Source: JBLHKE01 sp047619485
Lineage (GTDB): Bacteria; Verrucomicrobiota; Verrucomicrobiia; Verrucomicrobiales; DEV007
Direction: 5' to 3'
DNA length: 8,779 nucleotides
Assembly: GCA_047619485.1 (NCBI GenBank)
Contig: JBLHKE010000304.1
Coordinates: forward strand, 1 to 8,779
Shown: in pieces, positions 1 through 6,082 of the stretch
How positions within the stretch are numbered: position 1 is the first letter of the stretch
Layout of the letters: each line of letters opens with the position of its first letter
Translations under genes and position numbers: made by a program
Notes under the pieces: generated by a model
What the model saw: the letters and a program-made list of their open reading frames with translations, nothing else
What the model was told of the DNA's origin: nothing
Databases searched by the model: none

Positions 1-99
1 CTCTCGGCGATGAAGTCGAAGTACCCAGCTCGCTACAAAGAACTCGTTGAGCAGTACTACCGCTCACTCCAGAACGCGGAGCAAAAGGGCGGCGAATAG
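1..99 (+). CDS. C-terminal fragment of an upstream protein, function unknown
   Basis: The frame is open from base 1 to a TAG at 97-99 and gives the last 32 residues of a protein that begins before the window. The tail is basic and tyrosine-rich (it contains KYPARYKELVEQYYRSLQ) and ends in a charged QKGGE. Tails of the type 'P-x-x-Y-x-x-L-V-x-x-Y-(Y/F)-x-x-L' occur at the end of large envelope proteins in PVC bacteria. That comparison is from memory and is only a hint. The next gene follows on the same strand after about 60 bp, so the two may be co-transcribed. The in-frame fit, plausible composition and clean stop make this coding. No function can be assigned. Confidence 0.6.
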   Translation, partial: LSAMKSKYPARYKELVEQYYRSLQNAEQKGGE

Positions 100-159
100 A
101 CTCTACGGCGCTGGCGCTAAGCCACCGCCATGGGTTCGCCGAGGATCTACCAAGCCACG

Positions 160-1371
160 ATGATCAAACGCTTTCTTATAACCGCCTGCAGCTTCGCCGC
201 TGTGGGCGGTTTGCTGATCTCCCCGAGCCTCCGCGCTGCCGAGGGCTTCGCCATGACGCTCGAAGGCGAGACGCTGAAGGGCGAGATCCGCTCGATCGGC
301 AAGGACGGGCAGGTCAACATCGGTGATCAGAAGATCGAGCTCGAAGCGCTGCGCTACATTGCCCCGGCGCAGGCTTCTGGAGCAGAACCTGAGCAGGAGG
401 GAAAGGAATCGTCGCTGCGCATCATCCTGATCTGCGGCAGTGATCTGCGCGCCACCGATCTTGCTTTTGAGGATGAGGATTTCGTCTTCAGCTCTGCCTC
501 CGCCAAGCGCGAATTGACGATACCGGTTGATTCGGTTCGCGCTGTCAGGCTCAGTTTGCCGATCGAGGGTTCGCGTTTCGAGTCCACCTTAGCTTTGGAG
601 GCGGATCAGCGTAAAGAAGACACCGTTTACGTGAATGGGGTAGCTGGCGAGTTGCTCGAGCTCAACTGCCTCATCGAGGGCATCACCGCAGACAGCGTGA
701 GTTTTGATCGCAATGGCAAGAAGGAGACAATTGCCCGTGATAAGATCCATGGGGTCATCCTTGCCTCCCCTGATCTCGATGCGCCAATGCCGACCCGTGC
801 GGTGATGGACGATCGCTCCACATTCGCTGGGAAGGTTGCCTCCCTCTCCGACGGCAAGTTAGCGATCGAGATGATCGACGGTATCGCGGTCGAGTTGCCG
901 TGGGAAAACGTGCGTCGTCTGCGTGTCTATTCATCGCGCCTGGTGTCGGTAGCCGGGCTGGAGCCGAAGGAGGTAAAGACGCAAGCGATCCTTGCGCCCA
1001 AGTGGGAATTTCGCCGCAACCTGAGTGTGGCTGGTAATGAGCTGACGATAGGCAAAGACGTGTTTGATCAAGGTCTTGGCCTCGCCGCCGGAATGCAGGT
1101 CACCTATGATCTCGAAGGCGATTTTGATCTCTTCACTGCTACCATCGGCATCGATGCCGAAACCCAGCGGCGTGGCGATTGTGAGTTTGTGCTAGTAGGC
1201 GATGGACGTGAGCTTTTCCGCCAGCGTGTCCGCGGCAGTGATGCCGCCGAGTTGGTGAAGGTGGTCGTCAGTGGCGTCCGGGAGCTAACGATCGCAGTAG
1301 AGCCCGGAGAGAATCTAGACATCTCGGACCACGCGAACTGGGCGGAGGCTAGCCTGCTGCAAGCCAAGTAA
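160..1371 (+). CDS. Secreted protein with four beta-rich repeats and a C-terminal NPCBM domain
   Basis: This is a 403-aa exported protein. I chose ATG160 over the in-frame ATG130 because it places a classic signal peptide at the N-terminus: MIKR, then a hydrophobic core, ending near SLRAAEG at about residue 29. A weak GAGGA lies at 141-145. Residues about 265-402 look like an NPCBM domain (novel putative carbohydrate-binding module): a 'DQGLGLAAG' segment, alternating beta strands and the ending 'DHANWAEASLL', which matches the usual D-H-A-x-W-A pattern. Before it are four degenerate units of about 45 residues (roughly 31-69, 87-133, 156-202 and 214-260). Each runs from a strand with a charged turn, through a G-x-(I/V) strand, to 'the I/V-x-x-D/E-x-(I/V)-R/H-x-(I/V)' ending. 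They resemble small beta-barrel (LSm/SH3-like) repeats. It probably binds glycans outside the cytoplasm. No catalytic motif is visible. Confidence 0.85.
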   Translation: MIKRFLITACSFAAVGGLLISPSLRAAEGFAMTLEGETLKGEIRSIGKDGQVNIGDQKIELEALRYIAPAQASGAEPEQEGKESSLRIILICGSDLRATDLAFEDEDFVFSSASAKRELTIPVDSVRAVRLSLPIEGSRFESTLALEADQRKEDTVYVNGVAGELLELNCLIEGITADSVSFDRNGKKETIARDKIHGVILASPDLDAPMPTRAVMDDRSTFAGKVASLSDGKLAIEMIDGIAVELPWENVRRLRVYSSRLVSVAGLEPKEVKTQAILAPKWEFRRNLSVAGNELTIGKDVFDQGLGLAAGMQVTYDLEGDFDLFTATIGIDAETQRRGDCEFVLVGDGRELFRQRVRGSDAAELVKVVVSGVRELTIAVEPGENLDISDHANWAEASLLQAK

Positions 1372-1427
1372 CTTCGATTTACAACCGAGGCGTTGCGCCC
1401 GATGGCGCCAGGCTCTTAACCCAGCAC

Positions 1428-1456
1428 AGAGCCGCTTCGATTAGACTCGCGGCTCT
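1428..1456. terminator. Hairpin between convergent genes, candidate bidirectional terminator
   Basis: AGAGCCGC (1428-1435) and GCGGCTCT (1449-1456) form a perfect 8-bp inverted repeat with a 13-nt loop. It lies in the 83-bp gap between the NPCBM gene (+) and the methyltransferase (-), and its right arm overlaps the methyltransferase TAG. There is no strong T-run on either side, so it could stop transcription from both directions only weakly or with a factor. Confidence 0.5.
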
Positions 1457-2234
1457 AGCGTTTCCTCAGTACCACGACGATGTCTTCATACTCATCGTCC
1501 AATGCCCGATCGATGACGATGTCGTGGTTGAAGTCGTGAAAGGCAACCGGCTCGAACGCTGGCACTTTCGCGAGGAGCCTCTTCAGTTGGGTGGCGTCGT
1601 AGGTTCGGAACTCCCAGTTGGTCTCGAGCATTTTCTCTAGCGCGCCCTCGTGTTGGACACGCAGTCGGTTGCGTAGCCGCTCTTTTCGGGTCTTCTTATC
1701 GGCGGGCCAGGTGCGGGTGTTCGACACCACTTTCACCCCGTCCCGTTCGACCACCCAGCGTTCGTGTTCGAATTTGTCCCGGCCGTATCGGCTCAGGTGC
1801 AGGCCGATCACATAGAGGCCTCCATCCTCTAGGCACTCGGCGACCCTCTCCAAGTTGGCAATCGCATCGGCTTCGCTGGATAGATACTTGAAGGTGCTGA
1901 CCAAGCAGTGCGCCATGTCATAGCGCTTCTCCGTCTGAAAACTCTGCATTGGGTCGACCCAGAGATTGGCCCAGAGATCATCCTCCGCCAGCCGTCGCTG
2001 TGCGAATTCGAGCATGTTCTCGTTTAGATCAAAGCCTTCGACCTCGTATCCGCGCCGGGCGAACTCTGCGACCAGACGGCCACTGCCACAGGCGGGTTCG
2101 AGGATGCGGCTCGTGTCGACCGCGCCGTGCTTCCACATCAGAGCCTCGAGGAAATCAGCCTCATTGACCGTGTCCTCGTCGAAGATCAGGTCGTAGTAGA
2201 GCGGGGAATCGTACCAGTCGTCGTCGCTGGGCAT
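1455..2234 (-). CDS. Class I SAM-dependent methyltransferase
   Basis: A 259-aa cytosolic protein with a Rossmann methyltransferase fold. In numbering from the GTG at 2237, motif I is ILEPACGSGRLV (45-56), with the glycine loop that binds S-adenosylmethionine. The acidic residue that binds the ribose is D70 in GFDLNENML, the motif IV region is AHCLVSTFKYL (109-119), and the post-II turn is EDGG (137-140). The N-terminal 'YDSPLYYDLIFDED' is typical of small-molecule methyltransferases of the Methyltransf_25/11 type. The start is ambiguous: the upstream glycosyltransferase stop (TAA, 2240-2238) is followed at once by GTG then ATG. I chose the ATG, and the GTG would add one residue. The gene is almost certainly translated by coupling to the glycosyltransferase. 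The substrate is unknown, and a glycan or glycolipid is a guess from the neighbour. Confidence 0.85.
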   Translation of the reverse strand: MPSDDDWYDSPLYYDLIFDEDTVNEADFLEALMWKHGAVDTSRILEPACGSGRLVAEFARRGYEVEGFDLNENMLEFAQRRLAEDDLWANLWVDPMQSFQTEKRYDMAHCLVSTFKYLSSEADAIANLERVAECLEDGGLYVIGLHLSRYGRDKFEHERWVVERDGVKVVSNTRTWPADKKTRKERLRNRLRVQHEGALEKMLETNWEFRTYDATQLKRLLAKVPAFEPVAFHDFNHDIVIDRALDDEYEDIVVVLRKR

Positions 2235-2237
2235 CAC

Positions 2238-3008
2238 TTATTTTGTCGCGAGACCGTGGCTACCCGAGTTGGCGGTATGCTCATCGAGCAGTCGCTGGTA
2301 GTGGCCGAGCGTATGGCGCGCCATCATCTTGAGGACATTGATGCCGTACGGGATCGGGTCGAGGCTCGATGTCTCGTCATCGTAGCGGGTAGGGATCGGT
2401 ATCTCGGTGCACCGGTGCCCAGCTAGCTGGGCCATGACGATCATCTCGGCGTCGAAGTTGTAGTTGTTCTGCAACTCTTGGTAGGGAATTTCATTCAGGA
2501 GCTTGCGTGAGAAAACCATGTAGCCGCTATGGAATTCTGCCATCTTCGTACCGAAGACGAGGTTCTCCATCGTCGTCAGGGCGCGGTTGGCGAAGTAGCG
2601 CGAAGCTGGCATGCCGCCCTCGCGCGCACCGCCACCTTTGAAGCGAGATCCCTGAACGATCTCCGACTTGCCCTCGAGGATCGGGACGCACAGCGCAAGC
2701 GCAAGATGAGGCGCGTACTGGCCATCCGAGTGAACCACCGGGAACACTTCATATCCCATGTCGTAGCCGTGCGATAAACCCGTCTTCAGCGCACCACCGT
2801 AGCCGCGATTTTTCTCGTGGTGGACGGTGATCACATGGGCGTGCTGTTTCTCGAGTTCGTCAGCGATCTCTCCGGTGTTGTCCGGGCTGCCATCGTTGAC
2901 GATGATCGCTTTTCCGCCGCTCTCGGCGAGTTCCTTTGGCAGGGTGTCGATCACCCCGGGGAGGGTGTCGGCGGCTTTGTATGAGGGGATGACGACAGCG
3001 ATTTTCAT
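2238..3008 (-). CDS. Family 2 glycosyltransferase (polyprenyl-phosphate sugar transferase-like)
   Basis: A 256-aa GT-A fold enzyme that should move a sugar from a nucleotide-sugar to a lipid carrier or glycan. The opening is VVIPSYKAADTL (5-16), the nucleotide-binding segment is NDGSPDNT (38-45), HEKNRGYGGAL (64-74) follows, and the metal-binding region is HSDGQYAP (93-100). The expected DADGQ is replaced by HSDGQ, so only one acidic residue of the usual pair is present. The C-terminal half has EFHSGYMVFSR (158-168) and FDAEMI (185-190), matching dolichol-phosphate-mannose-synthase-like GT2 enzymes. I see no transmembrane segment, so it probably acts on the cytoplasmic face of the membrane. 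ATG3008 has no Shine-Dalgarno. It is the first gene of a two-gene unit with the methyltransferase and is transcribed away from the transglutaminase gene. Its first codons form one arm of a perfect 12-bp inverted repeat. Confidence 0.9.
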   Translation of the reverse strand: MKIAVVIPSYKAADTLPGVIDTLPKELAESGGKAIIVNDGSPDNTGEIADELEKQHAHVITVHHEKNRGYGGALKTGLSHGYDMGYEVFPVVHSDGQYAPHLALALCVPILEGKSEIVQGSRFKGGGAREGGMPASRYFANRALTTMENLVFGTKMAEFHSGYMVFSRKLLNEIPYQELQNNYNFDAEMIVMAQLAGHRCTEIPIPTRYDDETSSLDPIPYGINVLKMMARHTLGHYQRLLDEHTANSGSHGLATK

Positions 3009-3083
3009 GACAAGTAGTTACTTTGGATACCTTGAACGTCGGATGATAGCGATATTTTTTGCACGGGAAAGCATGAAAATCGC
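2998..3083. repeat. Perfect 12-bp inverted repeat flanking the divergent promoter region
   Basis: GCGATTTTCATG (2998-3009) and CATGAAAATCGC (3072-3083) are exact reverse complements separated by 62 bp (3010-3071). The left arm carries the glycosyltransferase start codon, read on the minus strand as ATG AAA ATC GC. The right arm carries the same ATG AAA ATC GC on the plus strand, opening a short ORF that ends on the transglutaminase start. Inverting the middle segment would leave both arms, and so the glycosyltransferase start, intact. The middle segment is AT-rich with TTGAAC at 3032 and TATTTT at 3053, spaced 15 bp and so sub-optimal. Its promoter content is uncertain. Confidence 0.6.
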
Positions 3084-3123
3084 GGGTCGCGGCGGGCACG
3101 GCGATGCGCTAGGATTTTCCTGA
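3073..3123 (+). CDS. Possible 16-codon upstream ORF coupled to the transglutaminase gene
   Basis: ATG3073 opens MKIAGRGGHGDALGFS, stopping at TGA 3121-3123. That stop overlaps the transglutaminase ATG (TGATG). An in-frame ATG at 3043 would make it 26 codons. A weak GGGAAA lies just upstream of ATG3073. If translated, ribosomes ending here could restart on the transglutaminase gene. The peptide resembles no family I know. Its first four residues (MKIA) equal those of the divergent glycosyltransferase because of the inverted repeat. It may be chance. Confidence 0.25.
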   Translation: MKIAGRGGHGDALGFS

Positions 3124-4649
3124 TGCCGACCACCCCGATCACTTTCCTCCTGATTGTCCTTTTCTCAGGCTCTGCTCTCTCCCAACAGGCTCCGATCAGG
3201 CGCGCGGAGCTGTCAGCATCGCATCTACAGCCCGAGACGTTCTACTACAACGTTCTCATCACCGGTAAAAAGGTCGGTTGGATGCGGCAGTCGATCAAGC
3301 GAACCAAATTTGAAGGGGTGAATGCCTACGCGCTCGAGGGAGAATTTGTGCAGAAACTGCTCAACGAGGGGAAGGAACTCAAGACGACGAGCTTCGACGT
3401 CGAGTATTTCTCGGCGGAGAAACCCTACCAATTCCTAGGTGGGAGCACGAAATCGGCTCAGAATGGCTTTCAATCAGCGACGGAGATCGTCCGTTCTGAC
3501 GAACCTGAAGGCGGGTTCATTGCGAAGATTAGCAGTGGCAGGGCACAGCGCGAAAAGGATTTGGGCGAGATGGATTACACGCTCGGCGATGTGATGGCAG
3601 ACGCCGTGTGGTGTGAGGAGAACCCAGACGTGGGCGACTCGATCCGGGTGCGTGAACTAGACTTTACTGATCTAGAGATCCGCGCCGCGTCCAATACTCT
3701 AGTCGAAAAATTTCCAATGGACGGAGTGGGTGTGATCGAGAGGTGTGGGCTCAAGGCTCGCTACGTGATCGACTACGATGATCCGGTCGGGAAGATTAGT
3801 GGCAAGTTCATATGCGATGCGACCGGGAACATGCTCTCCGGGGACATTTCCGGAGCCGTCTCGATCGAACTGACAACCCGGGATGATGCGCTGAAACTCG
3901 AGGCGAACCTAGACCTTTTCGAGTCGACCCTGATCAAGATCGACCAGTCACTCGGCGATCCGATGGAGGTGACGGAACTGGTTTTAGAGATCAGCGGCGC
4001 CAGTGCTGCGGTGATCAAGAATAGCGCAAATCAGAGCGCCGAATACGACGCTAAGGCTGAGCACCTACTGCTAAAAATTGGGCGCGAGCACGGGACAAAG
4101 GCTCGGGTGACCGAAGATGCGCGGGAAACGGCACTCGAGGAGACCAGTGCGTATCCGACCAAAGACGCTCAGATCATCGCACTCACCGAGCGTGCGATCG
4201 GCAGGGCGACCCGCCCGAAAGCGAAGATCAAGCGGCTCGTGGATTTCGTCGACACCTTCATCGTCGATGACACTTCGAGCGAACCTCTGTCGGTAAACGA
4301 CATCATCGACACGCAGCGTGGCGATTGCACCGAACACAGCCAGCTGTTCGTGACGATGGCGCGAGCCGCAGGAATTCCAGCGCGCATGGTCAGCGGGTTT
4401 ATCTACGGTGAAGCCTCGACCTACTGCTTTGGCGGGCATGCCTGGTGTGAGGTAGAGGTCGACGGTCACTGGCATCCAGTCGATCCGACTTGGGGGGAGA
4501 CAATGATCAATGCCACGCACATCCGAATCAGTGGCGACCGCCCGTCGGCGCAGGAGATGGAGGTCTACCTAGGTGGCTTGAAGCTTCGTGTGCTCTCTGT
4601 GACCGACAAGAACGGCAATCGTCGAGAATTCGCGAAGCCCAGTAAATAG
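3123..4649 (+). CDS. Secreted transglutaminase-like cysteine protease-fold protein
   Basis: A 508-aa protein with an N-terminal signal peptide (MPTTPITFLLIVLFSGSALS, cleavage likely before QQ at 21). It has a long N-terminal beta-rich region, including YYNVLITGKKVGWM (41-54), and a C-terminal Transglut_core domain at about 355-460. The catalytic triad is complete: Cys402 in RGDCTEHSQLF, His439 in GGHAWCEVEV and Asp454 in HPVDPTWGE. In bacteria such domains are usually proteases, amidases or isopeptide-forming enzymes acting on peptides or envelope proteins, and the exact reaction cannot be told. AGGA at 3111-3114 lies 8 nt before the ATG, the clearest ribosome binding site among the larger genes here. 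It is divergent from the glycosyltransferase and followed after 48 bp by the DUF1080 gene, possibly in one transcript. Confidence 0.88.
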   Translation: MPTTPITFLLIVLFSGSALSQQAPIRRAELSASHLQPETFYYNVLITGKKVGWMRQSIKRTKFEGVNAYALEGEFVQKLLNEGKELKTTSFDVEYFSAEKPYQFLGGSTKSAQNGFQSATEIVRSDEPEGGFIAKISSGRAQREKDLGEMDYTLGDVMADAVWCEENPDVGDSIRVRELDFTDLEIRAASNTLVEKFPMDGVGVIERCGLKARYVIDYDDPVGKISGKFICDATGNMLSGDISGAVSIELTTRDDALKLEANLDLFESTLIKIDQSLGDPMEVTELVLEISGASAAVIKNSANQSAEYDAKAEHLLLKIGREHGTKARVTEDARETALEETSAYPTKDAQIIALTERAIGRATRPKAKIKRLVDFVDTFIVDDTSSEPLSVNDIIDTQRGDCTEHSQLFVTMARAAGIPARMVSGFIYGEASTYCFGGHAWCEVEVDGHWHPVDPTWGETMINATHIRISGDRPSAQEMEVYLGGLKLRVLSVTDKNGNRREFAKPSK

Positions 4650-4697
4650 TAGATGGAATCCGCGTGACAGATCGAATCCGAACCTTACAATCCAGCC

Positions 4698-5363
4698 ATG
4701 ATGAAAAAGAAACTATTCACTATCTGTGCCGCCAGCCTCGGGCTGGTAATTTTCGCTAACGCGCAAGACAAGGAGGCCACCGCCAAGGCCGATGATGCAG
4801 GCTTCGTGTCGATCTTCAATGGCAAGGATCTGACGGGTTGGAAGGTCAACGGTGAGAGCACCAAGTCGATCCGTGCAGAAGATGGCAATATCGTCATCGA
4901 CGGCCCGCGCACCCATGCCTTCTATGCAGGTGCGGTTGGCAACCACGATTTCAAGAATTTCGAATTCAAAGCGAAGGTCAAGACCTTCAAGGGCGCCAAC
5001 TCAGGGATCTATTTCCACACCAAGTTCCAAGATAAAGGCTGGCCGGACGCTGGCTACGAGTGCCAGGTCAACAATACCCACACGGACTGGCGTAAGACCG
5101 GCAGCCTCTACGCGGTCAAAGACAACAAAGAGGAGGTCGCGAAAGACGGCGAGTGGTTTGATTACTACATCAAGGTCGAGGGCAAGCACGTGATCATCAA
5201 GATCAACGACAAGGTGATCACTGACTACACCGAGCCAGAAAATCCGGAGCACCTAGCCAAGATGTCCGGACGCAAAATCGGCAGCGGCACCATCGGCCTC
5301 CAGGCACATGATCCGAAGAGCGTGGTGTTCTTCAAAGATCTGAAGCTCAAGATCCTGAAGTAG
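4698..5363 (+). CDS. Secreted DUF1080 (3-keto-disaccharide hydrolase-type, LamG-like) protein
   Basis: A 221-aa exported protein. A signal peptide (MMKKKLFTICAASLGLVIFANA) precedes one concanavalin-A-like jelly-roll domain spanning about residues 35-220. The family signature is plain: FVSIFNGKDLTGWK (36-49), NSGIYFHTKF (101-110), then DAGYECQVNNTHTDWRKTGS (117-136), and the closing strand GTIGLQAHD (197-205) with the final FFKDLKLKIL. DUF1080 proteins are greatly expanded in planctomycetes and verrucomicrobia. Some members hydrolyse 3-keto-glycosides, and most are uncharacterised. At this length it is a single-domain member with no extra catalytic or anchor module. The start may be ATG4698 or the adjacent ATG4701. 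No Shine-Dalgarno is visible. Confidence 0.92.
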   Translation: MMKKKLFTICAASLGLVIFANAQDKEATAKADDAGFVSIFNGKDLTGWKVNGESTKSIRAEDGNIVIDGPRTHAFYAGAVGNHDFKNFEFKAKVKTFKGANSGIYFHTKFQDKGWPDAGYECQVNNTHTDWRKTGSLYAVKDNKEEVAKDGEWFDYYIKVEGKHVIIKINDKVITDYTEPENPEHLAKMSGRKIGSGTIGLQAHDPKSVVFFKDLKLKILK

Positions 5364-5376
5364 GCGACTCTCGGGC

Positions 5377-5395
5377 GGCGATAGAATTCGTCGCC
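5377..5395 (+). terminator. Weak hairpin after the DUF1080 gene
   Basis: GGCGAT (5377-5382) pairs with GTCGCC (5390-5395) around a 7-nt loop, with one terminal wobble. GGCGAC at 5363-5368 can pair with the same right arm perfectly. It sits 13 bp after the stop codon. No T-run follows, so termination here is tentative. Confidence 0.3.
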
Positions 5396-5416
5396 TCTAG
5401 CCGGTTGTTGTCCGGT

Positions 5417-5492
5417 GCTGGCAGCGGACGGAAGATGGAGGTAACCGAAGCCGCCACAGACGGTTGCAAAACCGGCCGATGATATTGCCAGC
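5417..5492. other. Structured intergenic segment with a GCAA-tetraloop hairpin
   Basis: GCTGGCA (5417-5423) and TGCCAGC (5486-5492) form a perfect 7-bp closing stem. Inside it, CGGTT-GCAA-AACCG (5461-5474) is a perfect 5-bp hairpin with a GNRA-type loop on the plus-strand RNA, and GCGG (5424-5427) can pair with CCGC (5451-5454). Together they could form a three-way junction. The segment lies between two convergent genes and has no credible ORF. It could be a small structured RNA, a processed 3' UTR or part of an interspersed repeat. Confidence 0.35.
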
Positions 5493-5507
5493 GTTCTTAC
5501 TCTGATT

Positions 5508-5576
5508 GTAAGACGGGCACTCGTGGCCGTTGCCATAGCTTCACCTAATTCCAATGGGCAAGAGTGCCCGGCTTAC
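5508..5576. repeat. Long imperfect palindrome, REP-like or bidirectional terminator
   Basis: The left arm 5508-5522 (GTAAGACGGGCACTC) and right arm 5562-5576 (GAGTGCCCGGCTTAC) pair over 15 positions with one mismatch. The stem continues inward with TTGCC (5530-5534) against GGCAA (5557-5561), leaving a 7-nt one-sided bulge. Competing hairpins exist. TCTTAC (5495-5500) pairs with GTAAGA (5508-5513), which is the outer end of the left arm. GGGCA-AGAG-TGCCC (5556-5569) folds within the right arm. There is no T-run. The position between convergent stops suits a terminator or a REP-type element. Confidence 0.55.
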
Positions 5577-5593
5577 CTGCCTGCCTCCAATAG

Positions 5594-6058
5594 CTAGCGC
5601 TTGTCTTTCGGCATCGCTTCGAGAATCCGGTCGGCTTTCGTCCAGAATCGCTGGCCCTCGAAGCGACCTTCGACGACGACGACGTTGACGAGATCCTGAT
5701 CGCGTTCGACGATTCTCAGACGCAGCGGTTTCGATTCGACAATGGTGCCGGAACCGATCGAACCTGGTGGTGCAGAGAGATGGTCTCGGAGTGCTTTTTG
5801 AACAGTCGCTAAGACGATTGGCTCATCGCTAGGGTCGAAGGTGAAGGGGGAGGACATCGTCTCATTGGTGGACGCTGGGTGTTGGAGCGTGTCGAGTTCC
5901 TCGGTGGCCAGTTCGTGTCCATAGTTGGCGGCAAACCAGATGCCCGCAGCGAATAAGAGGCTGAGTGGAATCCAGGCAATAGCGGAGACGGGGAAGCGAG
6001 ACCTTACCTCGGGTTCGTGGTCTGGGTCGTAGGGCTGTTGACTGAACTGGCTTGGCAT
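5594..6058 (-). CDS. Single-pass membrane protein of unknown function
   Basis: A 154-aa protein. A short polar N-terminus (MPSQFSQQPYDPDHEPEVRSR) precedes one transmembrane helix at about 24-45 (PVSAIAWIPLSLLFAAGIWF). A mainly polar domain of about 105 residues follows, rich in beta-forming residues near its end (PLRLRIVERDQDLVNVVVVEGRF), and it ends in a basic EAMPKDKR. The charge pattern suggests a bitopic inner-membrane protein with its C-terminal domain outside the cytoplasm, but this is not certain. I do not recognise a family. It lies 24 bp downstream of the rhomboid gene on the same strand, so it is probably co-transcribed and could be a partner or substrate. Shine-Dalgarno is weak, and the nearest GGAG is about 20 nt upstream. 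Confidence 0.7.
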   Translation of the reverse strand: MPSQFSQQPYDPDHEPEVRSRFPVSAIAWIPLSLLFAAGIWFAANYGHELATEELDTLQHPASTNETMSSPFTFDPSDEPIVLATVQKALRDHLSAPPGSIGSGTIVESKPLRLRIVERDQDLVNVVVVEGRFEGQRFWTKADRILEAMPKDKR

Positions 6059-6082
6059 TTGTTTTTGAATTCCGACAGGCTC

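Noticed and set aside
130..159. Upstream ATG130 as start of the NPCBM protein
   Set aside because: It would add ten polar residues before a textbook signal peptide that begins at ATG160.
3032..3058. TTGAAC / TATTTT as a promoter for the transglutaminase gene
   Set aside because: The spacing is only 15 bp and the -10 match is poor, so it is mentioned with the inverted repeat but not called.
4071..4520. 149-aa minus-strand ORF opposite the transglutaminase core
   Set aside because: It lies antisense to the catalytic domain with its intact Cys-His-Asp triad, and has no family resemblance.
5225..5554. 109-aa minus-strand ORF across the end of the DUF1080 gene and the structured gap
   Set aside because: It overlaps a firm gene in antisense, its composition is Ala/Ser/Thr-rich as expected from a GC-rich shadow frame, and the palindromes explain its non-overlapping part better.
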